A stretch of DNA of 54,776 nt from Lachnoanaerobaculum saburreum DSM 3986 (GCF_000185385.1 NZ_GL622296.1:573165-627940), one strand, 5' to 3'. Shown: positions 1 to 9,255, counted from the first letter of the stretch. Made by a program: numbers and translations. The notes: a model not told the origin generated them from the sequence alone.

Positions 1-41
1 ATACCTCCGAATATAAAATATTCTTATGTTTTTAGCATAAC

Positions 42-59
42 ACAGTTGTAATCAACTGT
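42..59. repeat. Perfect 7-bp inverted repeat, operator-like
   Basis: ACAGTTG and CAACTGT flank a TAAT loop. It could be a small hairpin or the operator of a gene leaving the window to the left: bases 4-8 read GGAGG on the minus strand, as a ribosome binding site for a start codon just outside the window would. No downstream U tract makes it a terminator. The role is unknown. Confidence 0.35.
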
Positions 60-77
60 AAATATTTGATTACATGA

Positions 78-115
78 AGCATGGCAGCACCCACATTACG
101 CTGCCGGGCTTTTTA
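78..115 (+). terminator. Rho-independent terminator upstream of the arg operon
   Basis: The stem GGCAGC (83-88) / GCTGCC (100-105) is extended by AGC/GCT across a small internal loop and is followed by a run of T. The polarity is plus strand, yet it lies before the argC promoter, so it ends a transcript arriving from the left or a short unseen transcript in the first 80 bases. Read on the minus strand it lacks a U tract. Confidence 0.6.
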
Positions 116-143
116 TTTGCTCAAAATTTTTATGCACAGAACC

Positions 144-171
144 TTGATTTTATTCATAAAAAGTGTATAAT
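144..171 (+). promoter_or_regulatory. Putative sigma-A promoter of the arg operon
   Basis: TTGATT (144-149) and TATAAT (166-171) are separated by 16 bp, about 55 bp before argC. The -10 box is embedded in the palindrome TATAATTATA, which resembles the AT-rich half sites bound by ArgR/AhrC, so arginine repression at this point is plausible but not demonstrated. Confidence 0.55.
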
Positions 172-225
172 TATAAAACTATAAAAGTGATTATAACAAA
201 GTAGGAAAGGAAATGAGGTGTTTTT

Positions 226-1266
226 ATGATAAAGGCGGGTATTGTGGGAGCTACAGGGTATGCAGGAGCCGAGCTTGTAAGACTGTTGTTACAAAGAGAT
301 GATGTGAAAATAGTGGGATTCGGTTCAAAGAGCTTTGCGGGAGAGAGTTACTCACGTATATTTAGAAGTATGTATAAATATGCAGACGATATTTGTGTAA
401 ACGACAATGTGTCGGAATTGTCAAAGAAAGCCGACATTATATTTACGGCTACACCTCAAGGTTTCCTTGCTGAAAATATAAATGATGAAGTGCTTGCAAA
501 TGCTAAGGTAATAGACCTTTCGGCAGACTTCAGGATAAAGGATGTGGATGTATATGAAAAGTGGTATAAGCTTGAGCATAAGGCTAAGGGGCTTATAGAA
601 GGGGCGGTATACGGTCTGCCTGAGCTTTATCGTAAAGAGATAAAGAAAGCAAGACTGATTGCAAATCCCGGTTGTTATCCTACCTGCTCGATACTTTCAT
701 TATATCCGCTGTTAAAGCATAAACTGATAGATGAAAAGAGTATCATAATAGATGCAAAGTCGGGAACTTCAGGTGCGGGAAGAAGTGCCAAGGTTGATAA
801 TCTTTTTTGTGAAGTGAATGAAAATATAAAGGCATACGGAATCGGAAGTCACAGACATACTCCTGAAATAGAAGAACAGCTTTCGAAGGTGGCGGGAGAG
901 GATATTGTGATAAGTTTTACACCCCATCTGGTTCCTATGATGAGAGGAATCTTGGTAACGGCATATGCCGCACTGAAGCCCGGAATTGGCGAAGAAGATA
1001 TAAAAAATGCTTATGAGAGTGAGTATGCAAATGAGAAGTTTATAAGACTTCTTAGAAAAAATGAAAATGCGGAAACGAGATTTGTAAAGGGTAGCAATTT
1101 TGTAGATATAGGTTATGTAATAGATAAGAGGACAAACAGGATAGTGGTGACAGGTGCCATTGATAACCTTATAAAAGGAGCGGCAGGTCAGGCCGTACAG
1201 AATATGAATTTAATGTTTGGGATAGATGAAGAATGCGGATTAAAAAGTTTACCGATGTCAATATGA
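226..1266 (+). CDS. argC: N-acetyl-gamma-glutamyl-phosphate reductase
   Basis: This enzyme catalyses the third step of arginine synthesis, the NADPH-dependent reduction of N-acetylglutamyl phosphate to the semialdehyde in the cytoplasm. The N-terminal GATGYAGAELVRLL segment is the Rossmann dinucleotide-binding loop, and NPGCYPT places the catalytic cysteine at residue 150. The length of 346 residues is normal for the family. The ATG at 226 follows a GAGGTG ribosome binding site. It is first in a tight operon with argJ, argB and argD. The stop codon overlaps the start of the following GNAT gene, indicating translational coupling. Identification is secure from the motifs and the neighbours. Confidence 0.96.
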   Translation: MIKAGIVGATGYAGAELVRLLLQRDDVKIVGFGSKSFAGESYSRIFRSMYKYADDICVNDNVSELSKKADIIFTATPQGFLAENINDEVLANAKVIDLSADFRIKDVDVYEKWYKLEHKAKGLIEGAVYGLPELYRKEIKKARLIANPGCYPTCSILSLYPLLKHKLIDEKSIIIDAKSGTSGAGRSAKVDNLFCEVNENIKAYGIGSHRHTPEIEEQLSKVAGEDIVISFTPHLVPMMRGILVTAYAALKPGIGEEDIKNAYESEYANEKFIRLLRKNENAETRFVKGSNFVDIGYVIDKRTNRIVVTGAIDNLIKGAAGQAVQNMNLMFGIDEECGLKSLPMSI

Positions 1267-1724
1267 TGAAAAAAGATATAGAAATAAGGACAATGAAAAT
1301 CGAGGACTACACCGAGGTAATGTCGCTTTGGCAAAGTATAAAGGGTTTTAGAATCAGGGCGGTTGATGATGATTTTGAACATATAAAAAGATTTCTTGAC
1401 AGAAATGTGGGGCTTAGCGTTGTGGCAATAAAGGATAATCATATAGTAGGAACCATACTTTCAGGTCATGACGGCAGGCAGGCGACATTTTATCATGTAT
1501 GTGTGGATTCAAAGTTTAGAGGTGAGAATATAGCGGCAAAGATTGTAAAGGAAGCCATAGATAGAGTAAATGCCGAAGGAATAAGCAAGATAACTCTTAT
1601 AGCGTTTAAGAAAAATCTTGCAGGGAATATTTTTTGGAAGAGTCAAAACTGGAAGCAAAATAAAGAGATAAACAGCTATGAGCTTGTACTGAATGAGGAA
1701 AATATTTCAAGTATAGTAGCATAA
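1263..1724 (+). CDS. GNAT-family N-acetyltransferase in the arginine operon
   Basis: This is a 153-residue single-domain GNAT protein. The acetyl-CoA binding part is seen in VDSKFRGENIAAKIVKEAI (an R-G-x-x-I/A pyrophosphate loop after beta strand 4) and the C-terminal NIFWKSQNW segment is typical of the fold. Starts at 1263 and 1266 overlap the argC stop in ATGATG. An in-frame ATG at 1233 lies inside argC and is less likely. Its position between argC and argJ suggests a role near N-acetylglutamate, perhaps as an accessory glutamate acetyltransferase, but argJ can already prime the cycle and the substrate cannot be read from sequence. An unrelated amine or protein acetylase is the alternative. 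Confidence 0.8.
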   Translation: MMKKDIEIRTMKIEDYTEVMSLWQSIKGFRIRAVDDDFEHIKRFLDRNVGLSVVAIKDNHIVGTILSGHDGRQATFYHVCVDSKFRGENIAAKIVKEAIDRVNAEGISKITLIAFKKNLAGNIFWKSQNWKQNKEINSYELVLNEENISSIVA

Positions 1725-1794
1725 TCGGCTATACAGGGATTAAAGCTTTGAGTAGATGCTACAGTTAATCATAAAAGCAATATAAGGAGAAAGT

Positions 1795-3021
1795 ATGAAG
1801 ATAATAAAAGGCGGAATATGTGCAGCGAAGGGATTTTTTGCAAGTGCAACAGAGGCGAATATAAAATATAAAAACAGAACTGATATGGCTATGATTTTTT
1901 CAAAAGTTCCTGCCATATCCGCAGGAACCTATACTACAAATCTTGTAAAGGCGGCACCTGTGCTTTGGGACAGAAAAATAACAGACAGTGAAACTTATGT
2001 AAATGCAATAGTTATAAATTCAGGTATTGCAAATGCCTGTACCAAGGATGAGGGCATGGAATACTGTAAGATGAGTGCAAAGAAAGCGGCCGACAAGCTT
2101 GGAGTGGGAGAGAATTCAATACTTTTGGCATCCACAGGTGTTATAGGCATGCAGCTTCCTATAGACAGAATCTGTGCCGGTATAGAATCACTTTCCAATT
2201 CTTTAGAACAGAGCGAAAGGGCTGCAAATGAGGCTGCAAAAGCTATAATGACTACTGATACCGTATCAAAGGAAGTTGCGATAGAGTTTGAAATATCCGG
2301 AAAGCCTGTAAAGATGGGTGCTATGTGTAAGGGTTCGGGAATGGTACATCTGAATATGTGTACAATGCTAGGATTTATCACAACCGATGTGAATATTTCA
2401 AAGGAACTTTTATTAAAGGCTCTAAAAGAAGATGTTGTCGATACCTTCAATATGGTAAGTGTGGACGGAGATACATCTACAAACGACTCTCTTATAATAC
2501 TTGCAAACGGACTTGCGGATAATGAAAAGATAGTTAATGAAAACAGTGAGGAGTATAAGACATTTAAGCACAATTTAAATTTTGTCACAACCGCTCTTTC
2601 AAAGATGATTGCAGGAGACGGTGAGGGAGCCACCGCACTTTTTGAAGTGGTGGTGAAGGGTGCAAAGACTAAGGAGGCTGCAAGAACTTTGGCAAAGTCT
2701 GTAGTCACCTCATCACTTACAAAGGCTGCAATATTCGGACATGATGCCAACTGGGGCAGAATACTTTGTGCTTTGGGTTACAGCGGTGAAAAGTTTGATC
2801 CCGATAATATGGAACTGTATTTTGAAAGTGAAAACGGAAGGATTTTGATATATAAGGACGGTGTATCTGTAGGCTTTGATGAGAAAGAGGCTACAAAAAT
2901 TTTATCTGCAAAGGAAGTAAGAGCTGTTGTAGATTTAAATATGGGAGATTTTGATGCAACGGCATGGGGTTGTGATTTGACATTTGATTATATAAAGATA
3001 AATGCGGATTACAGAAGCTAG
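1795..3021 (+). CDS. argJ: Bifunctional ornithine/glutamate N-acetyltransferase
   Basis: ArgJ moves the acetyl group from N-acetylornithine to glutamate, recycling it, and bifunctional forms also acetylate glutamate from acetyl-CoA. The 408-residue proprotein cleaves itself into alpha and beta chains before a threonine nucleophile. Here the site reads NMCTMLGF with Thr190, whereas the usual context is ATML, so the residue before the cut is Cys189 instead of Ala. The surrounding GSGM and ITTD elements are intact. The start at 1795 follows AAGGAGA. With argC, argB and argD and no obvious argA, this gene probably carries the pathway as a cyclic route. Confidence 0.95.
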   Translation: MKIIKGGICAAKGFFASATEANIKYKNRTDMAMIFSKVPAISAGTYTTNLVKAAPVLWDRKITDSETYVNAIVINSGIANACTKDEGMEYCKMSAKKAADKLGVGENSILLASTGVIGMQLPIDRICAGIESLSNSLEQSERAANEAAKAIMTTDTVSKEVAIEFEISGKPVKMGAMCKGSGMVHLNMCTMLGFITTDVNISKELLLKALKEDVVDTFNMVSVDGDTSTNDSLIILANGLADNEKIVNENSEEYKTFKHNLNFVTTALSKMIAGDGEGATALFEVVVKGAKTKEAARTLAKSVVTSSLTKAAIFGHDANWGRILCALGYSGEKFDPDNMELYFESENGRILIYKDGVSVGFDEKEATKILSAKEVRAVVDLNMGDFDATAWGCDLTFDYIKINADYRS

Positions 3022-3032
3022 AGAGGTGTTTT

Positions 3033-3893
3033 ATGGATAAATTACTTGAAAAGGCGGGGACTCTTATTGAGGCTTTGCCGTATATACAGGCATTTAATAA
3101 AAAAACAGTGGTTGTAAAGTATGGCGGTTCGGCAATGCTTGATGAGAATTTAAAGAAAAAGGTAATACAGGATATTGTGCTTTTAAAGCTTGTAGGTATG
3201 CAGCCTGTTATAGTACATGGAGGAGGCAAGGAGATTTCAAAATGGCTTGAAAAAGTGAATATTGAACCTCATTTTGTAAACGGATTAAGGTTTACAGATG
3301 CTGCCACTATGGAAGTGGTGGAAATGGTGTTAAACAAAGTGAATAAAGAGCTGGTGCAGATGATCGGAGAACTTGGAATGAAAGCTGTAGGTATCAGCGG
3401 AAAGGACGGATTACTGCTACATTGCCATAAAAAGGAAGTGGAAGGAGAGGATATCGGTCTGGTCGGAGAAGTGAGTGAGGTAAACCCCGATATTATCTTT
3501 GATCTTTTGGAAAGGGATTTTTTACCTGTAATATGCCCGGTGGGTTTTGATAAAGAGTATACAAGTTACAATGTAAATGCCGATGATGCGGCATGTGCCG
3601 TTGCAAAGGCGTTAAAAGCTGAGAAACTGGCATTTCTTACAGATGTGGAGGGAGTGTACAAAGACTTTGACGATAAGAGCAGTTTGATAGAAAAGATAAG
3701 TATAAGTGAAATAGAAAAGCTTATAGAAAACGGACAGATGGGAGGCGGTATGTTGCCGAAGCTTTCAAACTGTGTAGATGCAATAAGAAACGGAGTAAAC
3801 AGGGTGACAATAGCTGACGGCAGGGTGGCACATTGTCTTTTGCTTGAGATGTTTACAAACAAGGGTATCGGTACCATGATAGTAGGAGATTAA
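3033..3893 (+). CDS. argB: Acetylglutamate kinase, probably arginine-sensitive
   Basis: ArgB phosphorylates N-acetylglutamate with [11 protein letters not shown] near residue 30 is the Gly-rich phosphate-binding lysine motif of the amino-acid kinase fold, and HGGGKEIS forms the second glycine loop. The roughly 20-residue N-terminal helix ending in EALPYIQAF matches the kinked helix that in Thermotoga and Pseudomonas enzymes builds the hexamer and the arginine feedback site, so this copy is probably feedback-inhibited by arginine (inference from family knowledge). It lies 11 bp after argJ with a GAGGTG ribosome binding site. Confidence 0.95.
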   Translation: MDKLLEKAGTLIEALPYIQAFNKKTVVVKYGGSAMLDENLKKKVIQDIVLLKLVGMQPVIVHGGGKEISKWLEKVNIEPHFVNGLRFTDAATMEVVEMVLNKVNKELVQMIGELGMKAVGISGKDGLLLHCHKKEVEGEDIGLVGEVSEVNPDIIFDLLERDFLPVICPVGFDKEYTSYNVNADDAACAVAKALKAEKLAFLTDVEGVYKDFDDKSSLIEKISISEIEKLIENGQMGGGMLPKLSNCVDAIRNGVNRVTIADGRVAHCLLLEMFTNKGIGTMIVGD

Positions 3894-3896
3894 GTT

Positions 3897-5084
3897 ATGA
3901 AGATGAAAGAGTCAATGGATTGTGCAGAACAATTATTATTAAAGACATATAACAGGTATCAGGTGGTATTTGATCATGGCGACGGGATAAAGCTTTTTGA
4001 TACCGACGGAAATGAATATCTGGATTTTTTTGCGGGTATTGCCGTACAGGGGCTTGGGTATAACTATAAGGGAGTGAATGAGGCACTGAAAGCTCAAGCG
4101 GATAAGCTTTGGCATATATCAAACTATTTTTATAATGAGCCTGTGATAGATGCAGGGCAAAAGCTTCTTAAAATAAGCCAAATGGAGAAGGTGTTTTTTA
4201 CAAATTCAGGTACTGAGGCAATTGAGGGTGCGATAAAGATTGCGAAAAAATACGGTACAAAAACCGGTGAAAGATTTGAAATAATTGCGATGGAAGGAAG
4301 CTTTCACGGTAGAAGCTTGGGGGCACTTTCAGTAACCGGAAATGAGCATTACAGAGAGGACTTTTATCCTCTGATTCCGGGTATAAAATTTGCAAAATAT
4401 AATGATATCGAATCTGTAAAAAATCTTGTTAGTGACAAAACCTGTGCTATAATACTTGAGACGGTACAGGGTGAGGGCGGAATACATCCTGCCGCAAAAG
4501 AGTTCCTTACAGGTATCAAAAATCTTACAGATGAACATGATTTGATACTGATTTTGGATGAGATTCAATGTGGAATGGGAAGAACCGGAAGGTATTTTGC
4601 ATGGCAGGAATACGGTATAAAGCCGGATGTGATGACTGTGGCAAAGGCACTTGGTAACGGAGTACCTATAGGTGCCTTTTTGACATCAGGTAAGGCAAGT
4701 GGTGTTTTAAAGCCCGGAGATCATGGCTCCACATACGGAGGAAATCCTTTGGTGTGTGCGGTGGCATCCAAGGTACTTGATATCTTTACGGAAGATGATA
4801 TAACAGGAAATGTAAAAACGGTGGGAGACTATCTCAAAAAAAGCTTGGAAGAGCTGGCAAAGTCATATCCTTTTATCAAGGAAGTCAGAGGAAAGGGATT
4901 GCTTCTTGGAATGGAGTTTGACAGACCTGTGGCTGATATTATAAAATCGGCAATTATTGATGAGAAATTGGTACTTATCAATGCCGGAAGCAATGTATTG
5001 AGATTTATTCCGCCACTTATTATTTCAAAAGATAATGTTGATGATGCACTCGAAAGGTTAAAAAGGGTGCTTGATAAGTTTTAG
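3897..5084 (+). CDS. argD: Acetylornithine aminotransferase
   Basis: This PLP enzyme converts N-acetylglutamate semialdehyde to N-acetylornithine using glutamate; class III members may also serve succinyl-DAP in lysine synthesis. SGTEAIEGAIKIAKKY, DEIQCGMGRTG and VAKALGNG (Schiff-base Lys250) are the class III signatures. The length is 395 residues. ATG 3897 is served by AGGAG at 3884-3888 inside the end of argB; a second ATG at 3903 is possible. It closes the argCJBD block, 14 bp before glnA. Confidence 0.94.
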   Translation: MKMKESMDCAEQLLLKTYNRYQVVFDHGDGIKLFDTDGNEYLDFFAGIAVQGLGYNYKGVNEALKAQADKLWHISNYFYNEPVIDAGQKLLKISQMEKVFFTNSGTEAIEGAIKIAKKYGTKTGERFEIIAMEGSFHGRSLGALSVTGNEHYREDFYPLIPGIKFAKYNDIESVKNLVSDKTCAIILETVQGEGGIHPAAKEFLTGIKNLTDEHDLILILDEIQCGMGRTGRYFAWQEYGIKPDVMTVAKALGNGVPIGAFLTSGKASGVLKPGDHGSTYGGNPLVCAVASKVLDIFTEDDITGNVKTVGDYLKKSLEELAKSYPFIKEVRGKGLLLGMEFDRPVADIIKSAIIDEKLVLINAGSNVLRFIPPLIISKDNVDDALERLKRVLDKF

Positions 5085-5098
5085 AAAAAAGGTGAGCG

Positions 5099-6403
5099 AT
5101 GACGAAGGAAGAGATTTTTGCCATAGTTGAAGAGGAAGATGTAGAATTTATCAGATTGCAGTTTACAGATATTTTCGGAACTTTGAAAAATATTGCGATA
5201 ACTGCAAGTCAGCTTGAGGATGCACTTGAAAATAAGATTCTTTTTGACGGTTCAAGTGTGAAGGGATTTGCGCCTATAGAGGATTCGGACTTGTATTTAC
5301 ATCCGGATCTTTCTACCTTTTGCATCTTTCCATGGAGACCGCAACAGGGTAAGGTGGCAAGATTTATCTGTGATATATACAGAGCCGACGGAAGTATATT
5401 CGGTGCGGACCCCAGAGCCGTACTTTTAGATGCATGCAAAAGGGCAAAGGATGCAGGTCTTAATATATTTATAGAAGCTGAATGTGAATTTTTCTTGCTG
5501 AATACTGATGACAGCGGAGAAATCAGCCTCAAAGTAAAAGAAAAAGCCAGCTATTTTGATATAGGACCGCTTGATATGAGTGAGAATATCAGAAGAGATA
5601 TAGTGTTGAATCTTGAAGATATGGGCATAAATATAAAAGCGTCACACCATGAGATTGCCAAGGCACAGCATGAAATAGACTTTACCAATCAGGATGCTCT
5701 TTCTTGTGCGGATGCAATACAGACCTTCAGAATGGCGGTCAAGACATTGGCAAAAAGACATGGACTCAGTGCATCATTTATGCCGAAGCCTTTTGGTAAT
5801 GAGAACGGAAGCGGAATGCACTTTAAAATTTTGATTTTGGATAAGGACGGCAATAATTTGCTTGAAGAAGACAAAAAATTAAGCAAAAAGGCGGGAGCGG
5901 CAATAGCCGGAATACTGCACCATGCCTGTGCCGTTTCACTTATAAACAATCCGCTTGTGAACTCATATAAAAGGTTAAAGCCGGGTTTTGATGCACCGGT
6001 ATATGTGTCATGGAGTTCCAATTCCAACAGAAGCACACTGCTTAGAATAACCGGCGAGAGAAACAATCAGATAAGACTTGAACTTAGAAGCCCTGATTCC
6101 GCTACCAATCCATATCTTTGTATTGCAATGCTTGTATATTCAATACTTGAAGGAATAGAAAAAAATTTAGCTTTAGAAGAAGCTGTCAATGAAAATATGT
6201 ATTCAAATGAGATTACAAATATCAGGAAGTTGCCAAGTACATTAAAAGAGGCTATTGAAGAGTTCAAAAATTCACACTTTGTGAAGGAAAAGCTCGGTAC
6301 GCATATATTCAGAGAGTATTTAAGTGCAAAAGAGAATGAGTGGGATGAGTTTAACAACGCTATTACAGATTGGGAAATAAAAAAGTATTTGGAAAGATAC
6401 TGA
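5099..6403 (+). CDS. glnA: Glutamine synthetase type I (alpha)
   Basis: Glutamine synthetase makes glutamine from glutamate, ammonia and ATP in the cytoplasm. FDGSSVKGFAPIEDSDLYL is the N-terminal beta-grasp signature, and KPFGNENGSGMH and RSPDSATNPYL are active-site segments. At 434 residues it is the short GSI-alpha form of Firmicutes and lacks the extra insertion and adenylylated tyrosine loop of GSI-beta, so control is more likely by feedback or transcript-level means. The AAGGTGAGCG ribosome binding site precedes ATG 5099. It is co-transcribed with argD and with a downstream ANTAR protein. Confidence 0.95.
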   Translation: MTKEEIFAIVEEEDVEFIRLQFTDIFGTLKNIAITASQLEDALENKILFDGSSVKGFAPIEDSDLYLHPDLSTFCIFPWRPQQGKVARFICDIYRADGSIFGADPRAVLLDACKRAKDAGLNIFIEAECEFFLLNTDDSGEISLKVKEKASYFDIGPLDMSENIRRDIVLNLEDMGINIKASHHEIAKAQHEIDFTNQDALSCADAIQTFRMAVKTLAKRHGLSASFMPKPFGNENGSGMHFKILILDKDGNNLLEEDKKLSKKAGAAIAGILHHACAVSLINNPLVNSYKRLKPGFDAPVYVSWSSNSNRSTLLRITGERNNQIRLELRSPDSATNPYLCIAMLVYSILEGIEKNLALEEAVNENMYSNEITNIRKLPSTLKEAIEEFKNSHFVKEKLGTHIFREYLSAKENEWDEFNNAITDWEIKKYLERY

Positions 6404-6435
6404 GTTTATGCGGTATCATTGGAGAAAGGACAATA

Positions 6436-6987
6436 ATGTCAGATATAATCATTGCATTTCCAAATCCCGGTGACAGCAAGGTTTTAAGGTCTATTTTGAT
6501 AAAAAACGGATATTCAATTGTAGGAGTAGTTGCATCAGGTGCCAAGGCTATAAATCTGTGTGATGATATTGATTACGGTATTGTGATATGTGCTTACCGA
6601 CTCGGTGATATGCAATATATGGAGTTAAGTGAAAATATCAATGAGAGTTGTGAACTTTTGCTCATCTGTTCTCCAAATAAATTAAATGAGCCGTTGAGTG
6701 AGAATATAAATTTTTTGCCGATGCCTTTTAAAGTAACAGAGCTTGTAAAAAAGGTCGGTGAGATATCAGATAAGCTTTATTATGAGAGAAAGAGAAAGAA
6801 AAAGCAAACAGAACGTGGCAGTAAGAATTTTCTTACAATACAAAGAGCTAAAGAACTTTTGATAAAGTATAAGAAGATGACTGAGCCGCAGGCACATAAA
6901 TATTTACAAAGCAGCAGTATGAAAAACGGAGACACTATCATAAGTACGGCAAAAAAGATTTGTCTGTTATATGGTGGTAAGGAATAG
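6436..6987 (+). CDS. ANTAR-domain antiterminator with a pseudo-receiver
   Basis: The C-terminal half (about residues 120-180: IQRAKELLIKYKKMTEPQAHKYLQ, then a helix with STAKKI) is an ANTAR RNA-binding bundle, which acts by antitermination at paired hexaloop hairpins. The N-terminal 110 residues have the receiver fold, but the acidic pocket and the phospho-acceptor Asp are missing: the beta-3 end reads IVICAYRL. It is therefore probably not controlled by phosphorylation. ATG 6436 is preferred because GGAGAAAGG precedes it; an in-frame ATG at 6370 lies inside glnA and has no ribosome binding site. ANTAR proteins next to glnA are common in Clostridia and point to nitrogen control. Confidence 0.88.
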   Translation: MSDIIIAFPNPGDSKVLRSILIKNGYSIVGVVASGAKAINLCDDIDYGIVICAYRLGDMQYMELSENINESCELLLICSPNKLNEPLSENINFLPMPFKVTELVKKVGEISDKLYYERKRKKKQTERGSKNFLTIQRAKELLIKYKKMTEPQAHKYLQSSSMKNGDTIISTAKKICLLYGGKE

Positions 6988-7005
6988 ATAGATGGAGAAA
7001 ATTAT

Positions 7006-7809
7006 ATGAAGTTTGTAAAAATGCAGGGAGCAGGCAATGACTATGTATATGTGGACTGCTTTAAAGAAAAGATAAAAAATCCAAGTGAGATTGCAATAAA
7101 GGTAAGTGACAGACATTTCGGAGTTGGCAGTGACGGACTTATACTTATCTGCCCTTCAGATATAGCGGATGTTAAGATGGATATGTATAATGCGGACGGC
7201 AGCAGGGGACTTATGTGCGGAAACGGTGCAAGATGCGTAGCAAAATATGCTTATGATCATGGCTATGTAAAATCTGAAAATTTCACCATGGAAACAGGTG
7301 CAGGTATTAAGTATATCAAGGTGGAACCTAAGGACGGTAAGGCGGAATATATCAATGTGAATATGGGAAAGGCCGTTATTACATCTGAATTTCCTGAGAA
7401 AATATTGATAAACGGTGAGGAGAAAGAGTTTATAGGAGTTGATATAGGCAATCCGCATGCAGTCTATTATATAGATTCATTGGAGAAACTACAGAATATG
7501 GATCTTAACAGAGTGGGAGAATACTATGAAAAGCATGAGAGATTTTCGCAGAAGGTCAATTCGGAGTTCATTTATATAAAGGACAGAAAAAATATCTACA
7601 TGAGGGTATGGGAGAGAGGCTCCGGAGAGACTCTTGCCTGCGGTACAGGAGCCTGTGCCAGTGCCTTTGCCACAATGAAAAAAGGTGCCTGTGATACATC
7701 GGTCAGAGTACATCTGCTTGGCGGAGACCTTGATATCAGCTTGGAAAATGATGAAATATATATGAGGGGAAAAGCCGAGTATGTATTTACAGGTGAAATA
7801 AACTTTTAA
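7006..7809 (+). CDS. dapF: Diaminopimelate epimerase
   Basis: DapF interconverts LL- and meso-diaminopimelate for lysine and peptidoglycan synthesis without a cofactor. The two catalytic cysteines sit in MCGNGARC (Cys71) and ACGTGACAS (Cys212), and MQGAGNDYVYVD is the N-terminal signature. The length of 267 residues is normal. A GGAG site precedes ATG 7006, 18 bp after the ANTAR gene, so it is likely the last cistron of the arg-gln transcript. No clear terminator follows. Confidence 0.96.
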   Translation: MKFVKMQGAGNDYVYVDCFKEKIKNPSEIAIKVSDRHFGVGSDGLILICPSDIADVKMDMYNADGSRGLMCGNGARCVAKYAYDHGYVKSENFTMETGAGIKYIKVEPKDGKAEYINVNMGKAVITSEFPEKILINGEEKEFIGVDIGNPHAVYYIDSLEKLQNMDLNRVGEYYEKHERFSQKVNSEFIYIKDRKNIYMRVWERGSGETLACGTGACASAFATMKKGACDTSVRVHLLGGDLDISLENDEIYMRGKAEYVFTGEINF

Positions 7810-7951
7810 AGTTTTTAGTTATTATTTACAATAAGCAAGCAAAATATAATTTTCCTGTCAATATCATGGTAATCTTTTAACAGATTGAACTTATACTCAA
7901 TGGTGTATAGGCAATTTTACATAAACAAAAGTAAAAAAACCTTTTTTGCTA

Positions 7952-7980
7952 TTGATTTACTCGTGATAATGCATTATTAT
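7952..7980 (+). promoter_or_regulatory. Putative promoter of the PucR-like regulator
   Basis: TTGATT (7952-7957) and TATTAT (7975-7980) with a 17-bp spacer would start a transcript near 7987, leaving a leader of about 150 nt before the regulator gene. Confidence 0.5.
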
Positions 7981-8044
7981 TTATATGAAAGTTGTTAATA
8001 TCTACTATCAGATATTTAGATAATATCGAATTGTAAAATTAGTC

Positions 8045-8099
8045 CTTGTCAAAAGTGACGAGTGATTAGTGACTGTCTCATCATATTTTTTGTATGAGA
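8045..8099 (+). promoter_or_regulatory. Two hairpins in the leader of the PucR-like regulator
   Basis: In the 327-bp gap 7810-8136, CTTGTCA (8045-8051) pairs with TGACGAG (8056-8062) across a 4-nt loop with one T:G pair. TCTCAT (8076-8081) pairs with ATGAGA (8094-8099) around a T-rich loop. No U tract follows the second stem, so they look like leader structure and not a terminator. No known riboswitch class was recognised. The rest of the gap is AT-rich with no gene seen. Confidence 0.4.
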
Positions 8100-8136
8100 T
8101 GGTGGGGTAAAGTAATAGAGAAAAGGAGATAAATAT

Positions 8137-9225
8137 ATGATCTCAAACCAGATTCTTCAAAATACTATAGACGGACTGAAAAGTATTACAAGAACTGAGC
8201 TTTGCGTTTGTGATATTGAAGGCAAGGTCTTGGCAACTACCTTTTCAGAAGCGGAGACCTATGGTTTACAGGTAAACACATTTGCCAATTCATTGGCGGA
8301 CTCACAGGCTATCGGTGGGTTCCAGTTTTTTAAGATTTTTGATGAGCATCAGCTTGAGTATATTCTTTTGGTAGAAGGTACCACAGATGACACATACATG
8401 GTAGGAAGGTTGGCTTCATTTCAGGTGGAGAACCTTCTTGTAGCATACAAGGAGAGATTTGATAAGGATAACTTCATCAAGAATCTTTTGCTTGACAACT
8501 TGCTACTTGTAGATATCTACAATAGAGCAAAGAAGTTGCATATTGAGACAACTGTAAGAAGAGTGGTATATATCATTGAGACTAAGAATGAGAGGGATGT
8601 ATCAAGTCTTGAAGCTGTGAAGTCGCTTTTTTCATCAAGGAACAAGGACTTTGTTACGGCGGTTGATGAGAGAGACATCATCCTTGTCAAAGAGATGAAG
8701 GAGGGTTCGGCATATGAGGATCTTGACAGGGTGGCCAGGTCCGTTATAGATGAGTTGAACTCTATAGGTATCTTAAACGTTACCGTCTCATACGGTACTA
8801 TAGTCAATGAGATAAAAGAGGTTTCAAAGTCTTATAAAGAAGCTAAGATGGCGCTTGATGTAGGCAAGATATTCTATACATCGGAAAATATAGTAGCTTA
8901 CTCAAGGCTTGGAATAGGAAGACTTATATATCAGTTGCCTATACCGCTTTGCAATATGTTCATTAAGGAGATCTTTGACGGAAAGAATCCTGAGGACTTG
9001 GATGAGGAAACACTTACCACTATCAACAAGTTCTTTGAAAACAGTTTGAATGTGTCTGAGACTTCAAGACAGCTTTTTATCCACAGGAATACGCTGGTAT
9101 ATCGTTTGGATAAGTTACAAAAGAGTACAGGTCTTGACCTTAGAATGTTTGAGGATGCCATCACATTCAAGATTGCCCTTATGGTTGTAAAATATATGTC
9201 ATATATGGATAGGGTAGGTTACTAA
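8137..9225 (+). CDS. PucR/CdaR-type helix-turn-helix regulator
   Basis: This is a 362-residue transcription factor. The C-terminal 60 residues carry the PucR_HTH signature (NVSETSRQLFIHRNTLVYRLDKL), preceded by a GGDEF-like CdaR middle domain (about 125-260) and an N-terminal sensory region with the family-typical opening MISNQILQNTIDGLKSIT. Relatives regulate sugar-acid or purine catabolism, but no such genes are adjacent, so the regulon is unknown. ATG 8137 follows AAAAGGAGA. It stands alone between its own leader and a terminator. Confidence 0.85.
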   Translation: MISNQILQNTIDGLKSITRTELCVCDIEGKVLATTFSEAETYGLQVNTFANSLADSQAIGGFQFFKIFDEHQLEYILLVEGTTDDTYMVGRLASFQVENLLVAYKERFDKDNFIKNLLLDNLLLVDIYNRAKKLHIETTVRRVVYIIETKNERDVSSLEAVKSLFSSRNKDFVTAVDERDIILVKEMKEGSAYEDLDRVARSVIDELNSIGILNVTVSYGTIVNEIKEVSKSYKEAKMALDVGKIFYTSENIVAYSRLGIGRLIYQLPIPLCNMFIKEIFDGKNPEDLDEETLTTINKFFENSLNVSETSRQLFIHRNTLVYRLDKLQKSTGLDLRMFEDAITFKIALMVVKYMSYMDRVGY

Positions 9226-9255
9226 AATAAAATATAAAGTTTCAGATAAATATGG

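Noticed and set aside
1995-2750. Long open frame (251 codons) on the minus strand
   Set aside because: It is exactly antisense to argJ, with Ser/Phe/Ile-rich composition typical of a shadow of an AT-rich gene and no ribosome binding site.
5085-5098. ANTAR-target hairpins before glnA
   Set aside because: Only 14 bp separate argD and glnA, too short for the paired hexaloop RNA, so the target of the ANTAR protein must be elsewhere.
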